From Molossus alvarezi (taxonomy: Eukaryota > Chordata > Mammalia > Chiroptera > Molossidae): a DNA stretch of 64,000 bases. Positions 24,361-34,984 of the stretch are shown here, in pieces; positions within the stretch are counted from its first letter, which is position 1; each line of letters starts with the position of its first letter. The notes under the pieces were generated by a model. That model did no database searches. It saw only the letters and a list, made by a program, of their open reading frames with translations, and was not told where the DNA came from. Location of the stretch: NCBI GenBank assembly GCA_037176705.1, contig CM073887.1, forward strand, positions 28,213,501-28,277,500, in the 5' to 3' direction. Made by a program: the position numbers and the translations under genes.

Positions 24361-27300
24361 CCTAGACAGAGACCTGACAAAATGCTTATTCTATAGAAAA
24401 ATCTGTCTAGTAATGTGTTATTTTTCCATGTCATTTATGGGATGTGTAAACATTTATTATAGCTCTGCACCTGAAATATAAAAAGCAGCACCCTGAACAG
24501 TATAAGATATAGTCTATTGTCCTCAAGGAAAAAAGACTTTGGTTCGATAATGCAAATAAAATGCTATAAAAGTCACCCAATGTGTCCTTGGAGTCTTTTG
24601 TCTTAATAAAAAAATAAATAATAATAAATCAATCAGTGCCCCCTGGGAAAGAGTTAAGTGCAGTCACTTTGAAAACTGCTCCAGCACCTGCTCATGAAAT
24701 AGAAATGTATTTGAAAATAGGGGTCAGTTTTTAATGAAATTAATATTTTATAGAACAATTTTATTGGAAGTACTTCTCAATAAAACCAAGGTGATTTATT
24801 TTATAAACTCAACCAAAGCTGCAGCTCTAGTCACAATGTGGTATCACACACTTGAGGGTCTAAGTTGTGATACAAAGTGCATATTTCAGCACCAACTTCT
24901 GGGTGTTTATTTGTTATACTTCTTTAAATTCTAAAAGAGATGACCAGTTTCAGCAAATTGTTTAGCACTACTCTATGAAAGATCATATATTATCTTTCCA
25001 TTGTCTATTTTTGTAATTGAATCTATTTAAACAGAGAAGCAAATTAGGTGGGATAATTAGTGCCCATTTTCTTTATACATTAACATTAATCAGCCACAGC
25101 AATAAGCACCTCCGTGTTACATTTCTTTCACACAGCATCTTATTTTTCTGTCCCTGTTCACTTGGCTTAGTTGGTAAACAATCTTTAGATGCTGGGAAAT
25201 TCTACTCAACACACCTTTTCTCGTCTCCTTGTCTGTGGCCAGCAAGGGAGAGCCAGGGGAATTAATAAGAGCAGTGAAACAGTACTGGCTACTTTGATAC
25301 TGCATCAGATTATTTATAACCTTTGTCTTGACTCTCTACTGAATGTGAGTCAACATTCCAGAGTTTGTTTCTAATGTTACTTCCTTCCAGACTATCCCTT
25401 CCCCCCTTTTCTCTTCTCCCAATAGTCCTTTAAGAATGGGAGTCAAGAATGTTGTTTAAATAATGATTTGTCTTCCCACAACTTAGAGCACACCAGTTCT
25501 GCGTTAACATGTGCTTTAAAACTACACTTATAATAGCAATAGATGAGCAGAACAAGAGAGTTATTTCTTGTAGCATACCTTTCTTTAGTTTAAAGTATCA
25601 GAATAACTTTGACGTAATGACTGCTTATGTCATATGTTTGACCAGGCACGTGTGTGTCATGAATACAAATGATTTTGTAAAAGAAAAAAGCTATGAGAAA
25701 AAAATCACATGAAATACTATTTATTCCCATAATACCATAGATCTGGTCTTCACACTGAAATCTTACCAAAGCATTACTAAAAATAGATGAATTAGAGATA
25801 TGTAAGTAAGAAATTTTTAAGTGTGGAAAGAGCTTTACCCTTCTGATTCATCTTCCAGAAATAGCTCACATTGTCCCATGCAAGTCAGGTGGTTGACTCA
25901 ATCCCTCTGACTCTAAACACTAATGATCTAAACACTGGGTTCAAGCTTTTTCTTCCCTTATTCATTAAAACCCTGTGTATAATTACATATACACAGATAA
26001 TTTTATCTTGGCTTCACATATTGAACTTCCATCTTCTGAACAGTGCTCAGAGCCCATATTTTTTCAGAAATCCCTTTTTAACTGGAGCTGAACCTATGAT
26101 CATGCTGTCCTAGGAGTAAAGATGTCACAACCAAAACATCATTATCAGGATATGACGTTTGAGTTGTTTCTCTGCTCCATTCTGAGTAAAAACGGGTCAT
26201 CATAACAATACTGGATTTGAGGAATCCAAAAGTCCTCTCCATTCAATGTGTTCAGGCACTTGCCAGCCTGCATGTCTTGTAAATTGTCATTCCACATTCC
26301 CACAAACACACAAGTGATCCTGTAATTCTTTCCTGTTATTTCTCCTTCTCCTCCCCCTGCCCTTAATTCCTTCTTCCCTGTCTAGACCTGTCAGTGGGAC
26401 ACCACAGGCATTAACTCATCATTTTGGACTAATGAGCCTGCTAATGGACAGATTAAGCATTCTTTTTCTCCCACCTAGGCTTCACCATGATAGCAATCAT
26501 TGGCCAAGGTGCAGCTTTAATCACTGCCTTTGGAAAATAATTTTTTTTCTAAGTTAATTGCTCCCAGATTACCATAGAGAACAGTCTCCTGACCTTGACT
26601 TTATGAGTCTTGAATTTTTACTAGCTGAGCTATCCAATCTAAAGTATTCCCATATGTTCCTCTTAGTACAGTGCAATTGCTCTCCAGGAATAATGGAGTA
26701 AATGAGAATTTCTCATAAGAGATCCCCATGGAGCTAATGTCTACATTAACAGTCCCAAAGATATTTCAGGAAAAGTCAGTAGGGTAATGAATTAGTTAGT
26801 GGAGCATGGTGACTAGAAAGACCTGTGAGTGGAGATCATTTGATGGCATGTGATCAGACTGAAGTTCTCTTCACTCTGCTTCAACACAAAGGAAGAACAA
26901 ACAACAGCCTATTTTATTTATTACTGAGAGCTTGGCAATGTGTATTTTCAAAGAAGAAGAGAAAAATATAACTTAAAACTGAAGATTACATATTTTGCCT
27001 AGAGGCCAGTGGCCATAAATGTTTCCGGAGGTGAGGCCATCTCTCTTCATCCCTCCTAGCCTTCTGCCATATTTCAAGGGCCAGTTTCTCTTGCATTAGT
27101 TGCAATTCTCTTAGACCCTGTTCTCTTCTTAGGATCCAGTGCCCAATTCTCTCCCTCACAGCAACTGGGAAGAGGGTTATCCTCAACTCCAGAACAAAGC
27201 CCAGTTCTTTCTGTTCCAGTGTGATAGAGATGGCATCCGTTTTCCTCAAAGGGGGCACCCCCACTCCTACCCCAGCCTCATTCCTTTGTGCATAGAGTGG

Positions 27301-27536
27301 TCTGATTTTTCTCTAAAACTCAAGAAGACGGTCGCTAGAGTCAACAACACATGCTTAAAATCTAAATTATTCAATCTAAGAAATTCGAGCATGGGAATCC
27401 AGTAAGAATCTCTATTTAGACTAAACATTCTAATTATTTGAGGACTAATTCTGAGCTACAGACATTTAATTTACATTATTAAACAGAATATATAAGAAAA
27501 ATATGAAATATGTACATTGCTTTTACTTCACAAATC
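24361..27536. other. Long spacer, no gene recognised
   Basis: No named repeat with good support over 3.2 kb. The piece 27000-27300 is less AT-rich and holds overlapping frames of ~90 codons on both strands, none with a recognisable domain. Confidence 0.4.
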
Positions 27537-27548
27537 CAGACATTGTTC
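27537..27548. repeat. Target-site duplication of the full-length L1 (3' side)
   Basis: cagacattgttc, identical to 33306-33317 at the other end of the element, next to the T12 (poly-A of the minus strand). Confidence 0.9.
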
Positions 27549-27752
27549 TTTTTTTTTTTTATTGATTAATTCTTGTTACAAATGATTCTCCTTTTTTCCC
27601 CCACTGATTCCCCCCTCCCCCTTCCCTCCCTGCCCCTTCCCCAGATTGTTGTCCATGTCCACTGTTCATGCATACATGCATATAAGTTCTGTGGTTCATC
27701 CCTCTCCCACCTCCCCACTCCTTAGGGGATTGTCCTCAAACTGTTATGTTCA

Positions 27753-30700
27753 TTATATTCCACAAATCAGTGAGATCATATGAAATTTGTCTTTCTCTGT
27801 TTGGCTTGTTTCACTTAGGATGATACTTTCCAGGTCCCTCCATGTAGTCTCAAAGGATAAGAGATCTTTCTTTCTTACAGCTGCATAGTACTCCACTGTG
27901 TATATGTACCACGGCTTTTTGATCCATTCGTCTACTGATGGGCACTTGGGCTGTTTCCAGATCTTAGCGATTGTAAATAGTGCTGCTACAAAGATGGGGG
28001 TACATATATTCTTTCTGATTGGTGTTTTATGCTTCGTAGGGTATATTCCTAGAAGTGGGATCACTGGGTCAAATGGGAGATCAATTTTTAATTTTTTGAG
28101 GTGACACCATATTGTTTTCCATAGTGGCTGCACCAGTCTGCATTCCCATCAGCAGTGTACTAGAGTTCCCTTTTCTCCACACCCTCGCTAACACTTGTTG
28201 TTTGAAGATTTGTTGATGGCGGCCATTCTGACAGGTGTGAGGTGATACCTCATTGTTGTTTTGATTTGCATCTCTCTGATGATTAGTGATGATGAACATT
28301 TCTTCATATGTCTCTTAGCCATTTGTATGTCCTGTTTGGAGAGGTGTCTATTTAGTTCCTCTGCCCATTTTTTAATTGGATTCTTTGTCTTCCTTTTGTG
28401 GAGTTGTATGAGCACTCTATATGTATTGGAAATTAACCCCTTATCTGATATATCATTGGCAATTATGCTCTCCCATACAGTGGGTAGCCTTTCCGTTTTG
28501 ATGATTGTATCTTTCGCTGTGCAGAAGCTTTTGAGTTTGATGTAGTCCCATGTGTTCATTTTCTCCTTTGTTTCTATTGCCTTAGGTGATGTGTCAGTAA
28601 AAATTCTGCTGCATATGATGTCTGAGATTTTGTTGCCCACAGTCTCCTCTAGGATTTTCATGGATTCATGAGTTACATTTAAGTCTTTTATCCATTTTGA
28701 GTTTATTTTGGTGTAGGGTGTAAGTTGATGGTCTAGTTTCATTTTTCGGCAAGTAGCTGTCCAATTTTCCCAGCACCATTTATTAAAGAGGCTGTCCTTA
28801 CTCCACTGTATGCTCTTGCCACCTTTGTCAAATATTAATTGAGCATATTGCCTAGGGTCCATTTCTGGGTTCTCTATTCTGTTCCACTGGTCTATATACC
28901 TGTTCTTGTGCCAGTACCAGGCTGTTTTGATTATGGTGGCTTTGTAGTATAACCTGAAATCTGGTATTGTGATCCCTCCAAATTTGTTCTTCCTTTTCAA
29001 GATTGCTGTGGCTATTCGAGGCCTTTTTTGGTTCCATATGAACTTTTGAAGTAATTGTTCTAATTCTGTGAAGTATGCCGTTGGTATTTTGATGGGGATT
29101 GCGTTGAATCAATAGATTGCTTTGGGTAATATGGACATTTTAATGATGTTAATTCTCCCAATCCATGAACAGGGTATGTTCTTCCACTTTTTTACATCTT
29201 GCTCTATTTCTTTTTTCAAAGACCTGTAGTTTTCTGCGAATAGGTCCTTTATTTCTTTGGTTAAGTTTATTCCTAGGTATCTTAATTATTTTGCCGCAAT
29301 GGTAAATGGGATTGTTTGCTTAGTTTCTCTTTCTGTGAGTTCATCATTGGTGTATAAGAATGCCATCGATTTCTTGACGTTAATTTTGTATCCTGCTACT
29401 TTGCCAAATTCATTTATTAAGTCTAGTAAGCTTTTGGTGGAGTCTTTGGGGTTTTCTATGTACAGTATCATGTCATCTGCAAATAATGACAATTTCACTT
29501 CCTCCTTTCCAATTTGGATCCCTTTTATTTTTTCTTCCTGTCTGATTGCTGTGGCTAAGACTTCCAGTACTATGTTAAATAGGAGTGGCGAAAGTGGGCA
29601 TCCTTGCCTTGTTCCTGTTCTTAAGAGAAATGCTTTTAGATTTTGCCCATTGAGTATGATGTTGGCTGTAGGTCTTTAATATATGGCCTTTATTATGTCC
29701 AGATATGATCCCTCTATTCCCATACTGCTGAGCGTTTTTATCAGAAATGAGTGCTGGATTTTGTCGAAGGCTTTTTCAGCATCTATTGATATGATCATGT
29801 GGTTTTTATTCTTCAATTTATTTATGTGGTGTATCACATTTATGGATTTGCGAGTATTGTACCAGCCTTGCATCCCTGGGATGAATCCCACCTGGTCATG
29901 GTGGATAATTTTTCTGGTGTATTGCTGGATTCGATTTGCTAGTATTTGGTTCAGGATTTTGGCATCTATGTTCATCAGGGATATTGGCCTGTAGTTTTCT
30001 TTCTTTGTTGTGTCTTTTTCTGGTTTTGGAATTAGAGTTATGCTGGCTTCATAAAACGAGTTTGGAAGTCTTCCTTCTTCTTGAATTTTTTGAAATAGTT
30101 TGAGGAGAATGGGTATTAGTTCTTCTTTGAATGTTCGGTAAAACTCCCCCGTGAAGCCATCCGGGCCTGGGCTTTTGTTTTCTGGAAGAGTCTTGATTAC
30201 ATCTTCAATTTCTTCTGTTGTTATTGGTCTGTTCAAGTTTTCAATCTCTATCTGATCCAGTTTTGGGAGACTATGTGTTTCTAGAAATTTGTCCATTTCG
30301 CTTAGATTTTCGAATTTGTTGCCGTATAATTTTTCATAGTAGTTGTTAACGATCTTTTGTATTTCTGTAGGGTCAGTTGTTATCTCTCCTGTTTCATTTC
30401 TGATTTTATGTATTTGGGTTCTCTCTCTTTGTTTCTTGGTGAGTCTGGCTAAGGGTCCATCAATCTTGTTTATCTTTTCGAAAAACCAGCTCTTTGTTTT
30501 ATTGATCCTCTGGATTGTTTTTTTGGTCTCTATGTCCTTTATTTCTGCTCTGATCCTTACTATTTCCTTTCTTCTACTTGCTCTGGGGTTTTCTTTTTGT
30601 TTACTCTCTAGTTCTTTAAGTTGTGAGGTTAGGTAGTCTATTAGAGATTTTTCTTCTTTTTTGAGGTAGGCCTGTAGTGCTATGAACTTCCCTCTCAGAA

Positions 30701-31577
30701 CTGCTTTTGCTGCATCCCATAGATTTTGTATTGTTGTGTCCTCATTTTCATTGGTTTCCAGGAAGTTTTTGATTTCTTCCTTGATTTCCTCGGTGACCCA
30801 TTCATTGTTTAATAACATTCTATTTAGCTTCCATGTATTAAAATGTCTTTGTATGTTCTTCTTGCAATTGATTTCTAGTTTCATACCATTGTGGTCTGAG
30901 AAGATGCTTGTTATAATTTCAATCTTCTTGAACTTGTAGAGACTTAGTTTGTGGCCTAACATGTGGTCTATCTTTGAGAATGTTCCATGTGTACTTAAGA
31001 AGAATGTGAATTCTGTAGTTTTGGGGTGTAGTTCTCTGTAGATATCTATTAAATCCATTTGGTCTAGTGCTTCATTTAGAGTCTCTGTTTCCTTGCTAAT
31101 TTTTTGTCTAGAGGATCTATCCAGTGATGTGAGCGAGGTGTTGAAGTCCCCTGCTATGATTGTATTGCTATCGATTTCTCCTTTGAAGTCCTCCAATAGT
31201 TTTTTAATATATTTTGGTGCTCCTATATTGGGTGCATATATGTTTAGCAAGGTTATATCTTCCTGTTGGATAGATCCTTTCAATATTATGTAGTGGTCTT
31301 CTTTGTCTCTAGTTATGGCCTTCAATCTGAAGTCTATTTTATCAGACATAAGTATTGCTACCCCAGCTTTTTTTTCTTTTCCATTTGCTTGAAAGATTTT
31401 TTTCCATCCCTTCACTTTCAATCTATGTGAGTCTTTTGTTGTGAGGTGGGTCTCTTGTAAACAGCATATAGATGAGTCTTGCTTTCTTATCCAATCAGCT
31501 ACTCTGTGTCTTTTTATGGGAGCATTCAGTCCATTTACATTTAAGGTGGTTATTGATATGTACTTATTTATTGCCAT
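27753..31577 (-). pseudogene. L1 ORF2 (endonuclease-RT), five nonsense codons, no frameshift
   Basis: L1 ORF2 makes the endonuclease and reverse transcriptase for target-primed reverse transcription. The frame is 1275 codons including the stop, the usual length. The endonuclease domain (1-240) looks intact: N13, E42 in QETH, Y114, D144 and N146 in GDFN, D204, and the SDH triad at 227-229. RT begins around 440; motif [12 protein letters not shown] is present. Internal stops lie at codons 634 (29676-29678), 764 (29286-29288), 823 (29109-29111), 1130 (28188-28190) and 1143 (28149-28151). FADD (29472-29483) survives but lies after the first stop. All stops are single-base changes in phase. A 633-residue endonuclease-plus-partial-RT product is the longest that could be made. 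Confidence 0.93.
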
Positions 31578-31622
31578 TTTTGTTTAGTGTGGTTCTATTT
31601 TCCTTCCCATTTCTCCTGGTAA
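31578..31622 (-). other. L1 inter-ORF spacer
   Basis: 45 bp between the ORF1 stop and the ORF2 ATG. In L1s ORF2 is translated by unconventional reinitiation across this gap. No overlap or internal ATG changes this arrangement. Confidence 0.75.
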
Positions 31623-32525
31623 TTACAGCAGTCCTTTTAACATTTCTTGCAGTGCTGCTTTGGTGCTAATGTATTCCCTTAGCCTTATTTTGTCTGGGAA
31701 GCTCTTTATTTGACCTTCTATTTTGAATGATAGCCTTGCTGGGTAGAGTAGACTTGGATTCAGATCCTTGTTTTTCATGACCTTGATTACTTCATGCCAT
31801 TCCCTTCGAGCCTGTAATGTTTCTTGTGAAAAGTCAGCTGAGAGCCTTATGGGGGTTCCTTTGTAGGTAACCTGTTGCTTATCTCTTGCTGCTTTTAGGA
31901 TTCTCTCTTTGTCTTTAATTTTTGGCAGTTTGATTACTATGTGTCTTGGTGTGGGCCTGTTTGGGTTCTTCTTACTTGGGGCTCTCTGAGCTTCTTGAAC
32001 TTGAATGCCTTCTTCCTTCACCAAATTAGGGAAGTTTTCTGTCACTATTTCTTTGAATATATTCTCTAGCCCTCGCTTACTTTCTTCTTCTTCAGGGACT
32101 CCTATGATACGAATATTATTACGTTTCCAGTTGTCCCACAATTCTCTTAAGCTCTCTTCCTGCTTTTTAATCTTTTTTTCCTTTTGGTTTTCTGATTGGT
32201 TGATTTCTTCTAGCCTGTCTTCTAATTCACTGATCCGGTCCTCAGCTTCCCCTATTCTGCTTTTTAGACCTTCCAGTGTGTTTTTCATTTCTGGTATGTC
32301 ATTCTTCATTTCTTCCTGTTGGTTTTTCATTTCCAGATGGTTTATTTTCAACATTTCTATGTCTTTACTCATGTTGCTCATGTCCTTACACATGCTGTTG
32401 AGCTTCCGCAACATCATGGCTCTAAATTCTAGTTCTGTTAACTTGCTTAACTGCACCTCATTTATTTCATCTTCTGTAGAGGTCTCTTGATCTTTCATTT
32501 GGCTTTTGTTTCTGTTTCTCACCAT
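31623..32525 (-). CDS. L1 ORF1 RNA-binding protein, intact
   Basis: 300 residues if it starts at the ATG at 32525, chosen because it has A at -3 and G at +4. In-frame ATGs at 32531 and 32621 would add 2 or 32 residues; the longer extension is rich in Pro and Thr. ORF1 protein is a trimeric RNA-binding chaperone that coats L1 RNA in cytoplasmic RNPs. Numbered from 32525 the domains are: basic N-terminus, coiled coil (about 45-130) with the RIGEAEDRISELEDR trimer region, RRM (about 136-225, NNIRIIGVPEEE and ENFPNL), C-terminal domain (about 230-295, RPTPRHIVIK, TLQARREW, YPARLSF). No stop or frameshift is present. Confidence 0.93.
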   Translation of the reverse strand: MVRNRNKSQMKDQETSTEDEINEVQLSKLTELEFRAMMLRKLNSMCKDMSNMSKDIEMLKINHLEMKNQQEEMKNDIPEMKNTLEGLKSRIGEAEDRISELEDRLEEINQSENQKEKKIKKQEESLRELWDNWKRNNIRIIGVPEEEESKRGLENIFKEIVTENFPNLVKEEGIQVQEAQRAPSKKNPNRPTPRHIVIKLPKIKDKERILKAARDKQQVTYKGTPIRLSADFSQETLQARREWHEVIKVMKNKDLNPSLLYPARLSFKIEGQIKSFPDKIRLREYISTKAALQEMLKGLL

Positions 32526-32621
32526 TTTCATTATCACAGTGGGCTTTGGAGTCTGCCAAGTTTTCCCAGTGGGTGTTGGTGTTCTGGTGTTTGTGGCTCC
32601 CTCTCCTGGGTTTGGATGCAC

Positions 32622-33305
32622 CAGGGAGGACCCACTTTAATCCCGCCAAGTCCGCTGTTCTCCGGGAGTCTGTGTGGCTCCAGCCGAGAGCTTAGCAGGC
32701 TACAGTTTTACCAGGGCCCGTGCAGGGTGGCAAGGGAGGCGGTGGGAATAATTTCCCGCTGAGTTCCCTGGTCCCACCGAGTTCCCTGGTCCAGCTGAGT
32801 TCCCTGGTCCAGCTGAGTTCCCTGGGGCCCTCGAGTCTGTGCAGCTCCAGTGGAGAGTTTAGCCGGCTACAGAGTTCCCAGGGTCCATGCAGGGTGGCAA
32901 GGGAGGCGGTAGGATTAACTTCCCACCGAGTTCCCTGGTCCCGCTGGGTTCCCTGGGGCCCGCGAGTCTGTGCAGCTTCAGGGGGGAGTTTAGCTGGCTA
33001 CAGAGTTCCCAGGGCCATGCATGGTGGAAAGGGAGATGGTAGGATTAACTTCCCGCCAAGTTCCCTGGCCCCTGCCCAGGCCGCTGCGGACCCTGGGCTC
33101 TTGGTCCCCTCTCCCATCCTCGCAAGCCTACCAGGACTGAGTGGGTGTTTCTGGTTAAGTGGTCCTCCAAGGTGTCTTTCTGCTGCCCTTTCCTGACGGT
33201 TTGCCTTTATTTTCGTTGTAAATCCAGTTTGGTCTTGGGAGATGGTCTGGGTCACTCCATTCACTTCGCCGCCATTTTTCTTCCTCAATCTATGGTTGTT
33301 TTTCT
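32622..33305 (-). promoter_or_regulatory. L1 5' UTR / internal promoter with tandem monomers
   Basis: About 684 bp, clearly GC-richer than the surrounding DNA. In L1s this region holds the internal Pol II promoter. Near its start (about 26 bp in) it has a YY1-type site, AAAATGGCGGC in sense (33268-33279), at the place where YY1 positions initiation in other L1s. The distal half is unique and the half next to ORF1 is built of the three monomers listed separately. An open frame of 104 codons starts within the upstream target duplication (33312) and covers the distal part. Confidence 0.85.
32666..33075 (-). repeat. Three tandem L1 5' UTR monomers with nested 18-bp units
   Basis: In plus view the units start at the shared word gagtctgtg at 32666, 32833 and 32964. 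Each has a ~95-bp core (caggctac, cagggtggcaagggaggcgg, ttaacttccc), then an 18-bp word of the form gagttccctggtccagct. The word count is four (32761-32832), two (32928-32963) and one partial (33058-33075). Unit lengths are therefore 167, 131 and about 112 bp; the first two differ by exactly two 18-mers. Monomeric 5' UTRs are known in mouse L1; here both levels of repetition are visible. Confidence 0.9.
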
Positions 33306-33317
33306 CAGACATTGTTC
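33306..33317. repeat. Target-site duplication of the full-length L1 (5' side)
   Basis: Identical cagacattgttc to 27537-27548. Confidence 0.9.
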
Positions 33318-33373
33318 ATTTAAATGAGAACCTACTTTTCTTATTTTAGCTTCACTTAAAAATTTCATCAAGT

Positions 33374-33615
33374 TCGCCCTGGCCGGTTTGGCTCAGTGGT
33401 TAGAGCCTCAGCCTTCGGTCCAGAGAGACCCGGGTTCAGTTCCCGCTAGGGGTACATATCTTGGTTGCAGTTTGTCCCTGGCCCTGTTTGGGTTGTGTGG
33501 GTGGCGGCCCCTCGATGTGTCCCTTTCACATTAATGTTTCTCTCTCTCTCCCTCCCACTCTATCTGAACAAAATATTGAAGAATGTCCTCGGGTGAGGAA
33601 AAAAAAAAAAAAAAA
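33374..33615 (+). mobile_element. Bat VES-type SINE (long form)
   Basis: gccctggccggtttggctca start at 33376, A-box tggctcagtgg, B-box gggttcagttccc, middle domain, ctctctctctccctccc tract, cctcgggtgagg box, A tail. Duplication ttcatcaagt at 33364-33373 and 33616-33625. It lies 57 bp from the L1 5' end. Confidence 0.93.
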
Positions 33616-33902
33616 TTCATCAAGTCATCAAGTTCCACATTAAAATGCAGAAAATATTTTAATTTTTCAAATGCAAATTTTTCTAGTTCCAATTGTTTGA
33701 AGAGTTTAATTTCACCCAATATGAAACAACTGTTGTCAGCTTAACATTTGGTTCCATCCTTTTATTCTTTATCTAAAAGCCAGTCCACAGCTGACTCCCA
33801 ACAAAATCACCTGGGAAATGTTTCAAAATACAGATTTCTAACTACCACCATAGATCTATGGGTTCAAAATCTTTAGCATTACAGTAATGGGAATTTGTAT
33901 TT

Positions 33903-34118
33903 AATTTTTTTTTCCTTTGCTGATTTTAGAGAGAAAGGAAGGGAGAGGGAGAGAGAAATAGAAACATTGATGAGAGAGAACATCGATTGGCCGTCTCCTG
34001 CATGCCCCCAACTGGGGATGTGGGCCACAACCTGGGCATTTGCCCTGACCGGAAATCGAACCAGTAACCTCTTGGTGCATGGGTCAATGCTCAACCACTG
34101 AGCCACACCGGCTGGGCA
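33903..34118 (-). mobile_element. Bat VES-type SINE (second head type)
   Basis: Minus-strand copy of the type lacking the CCTCGGGTGAGGAT box. The head at the right end is ctcaaccactgagccacaccgg in plus view, with 'gggggcatgcaggag' sense sequence and a gagagaaa-type tract. Perfect 13-bp duplication ggaatttgtattt at 33890-33902 and 34119-34131. Confidence 0.92.
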
Positions 34119-34319
34119 GGAATTTGTATTTTTGATTAGTTTATTCATATGTTTCTCAGTGATGTTTAAGAATCATTGCAATACTTACCTGCTTGTCACA
34201 AAGTAGACCAGCTCTGACCAACCACTTTGGCTCCCATGACTCGTTCAAGCATCTCTCCTTAGATGAAGCCGTTACATAAATGGGGGATCTACAAGGTTTC
34301 GCGTGGGAAAATGGTGCAG

Positions 34320-34445
34320 TATTATGATTCCAGTTCTTCCTCTGGTCATCAGTAATTGTATGACTATCAGCAAATTATTGATCCTCCTTGACTTTAATCA
34401 ACTCATTTTTAGGGATAAAATGGAATAATGTAAGTCAACTGTTTA
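34320..34445 (+). repeat. MIR fragment
   Basis: 'ttctggtcatcagtaattgtatgactatcagcaaatta' through 'ttgactttaatcaactcatttttagggataaaatgg' parallels the MIR core and 3' part. Confidence 0.5.
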
Positions 34446-34812
34446 GTAAACTGTACAGTTCCCCATAAATAGAAGGGGTTATGATTAGCACACAGATTCT
34501 ACTTTCCATAGCTCATGGCTTTCCTCTCTCTTCTTATTCCATCTGAAAGGACTAAAAGAGTTTGCATGGAAGGCAGGAATGGGTACACTTGAACTGGAGC
34601 TGATATTGAAGCTCTTGTTTTCTCCACAAGGTAACAGTTACTAATATTTTAGATATTAGTCCCTTTTAGTACTGGTCAACTGACTGTCATGTTCGATTGA
34701 CTTCACTCAGTGACCATAGCAAGCCTGGGAAGAAGAATGAGAAGAGAGTACAACTGGAGAGCACAACTCCATTGGTGGATTTGGTAGAGGTTCAGAAAGA
34801 ACATTTCTCTAA

Positions 34813-34960
34813 GCCAGTGGTCTCCATGATTTTTGGTCATGCACCCATCAGAAAAAACTTGTAAAGCATGCCATTAGTGTGCTTGTATTTTAAAAAATAA
34901 TTCTATAATGCATATATGACTGTATTAATTTATTATATAGATTATAAACATATACAAGAA
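34813..34960 (+). mobile_element. Possible hAT (MER-type) remnant
   Basis: Starts 'taagccagtggtctccatgatttttggtcatgcaccc', resembling the 5' terminus of mammalian non-autonomous hAT elements. The right side is AT-rich and diverged, and no terminal partner is visible. Confidence 0.35.
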
Positions 34961-34984
34961 TAGAAACTTGAAAGGATGAGCTCA

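Larger units (their letters stand above)
27549..33305 (-). mobile_element. L1: Full-length LINE-1 (~5.76 kb)
   Basis: Complete order on minus: 5' UTR with monomer array (33305-32622), ORF1 (to 31623), 45-bp spacer, ORF2 (31577-27753), 3' UTR (27752-27561) with AATAAA running into poly-A. It is flanked by identical 12-bp duplications, extendable to about 16 bp with one mismatch. The cleavage site on the sense strand is close to TTT/AAAT, compatible with L1 endonuclease preference. ORF1 is intact, ORF2 has five stops and no frameshift, and the duplications are perfect. This suggests an insertion that is recent relative to the surrounding repeats but now unable to move by itself. Confidence 0.95.

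Noticed and set aside
28852..29112. 86-codon frame on minus inside the L1
   Set aside because: It lies one frame away from the true ORF2 frame, which is continuous here apart from the TGA at 29109-29111; it is a shadow.
29676..29678. The first ORF2 stop as a possible programmed readthrough site
   Set aside because: It is one of five scattered nonsense substitutions, so simple decay explains it better.
29257..29679. 140-codon frame on plus
   Set aside because: Antisense of the L1 ORF2 reverse-transcriptase region, with no independent support.
32005..32490. 161-codon frame on plus
   Set aside because: Antisense shadow of L1 ORF1; its Ser/Leu/Phe-rich composition mirrors the charged coiled coil on the other strand.
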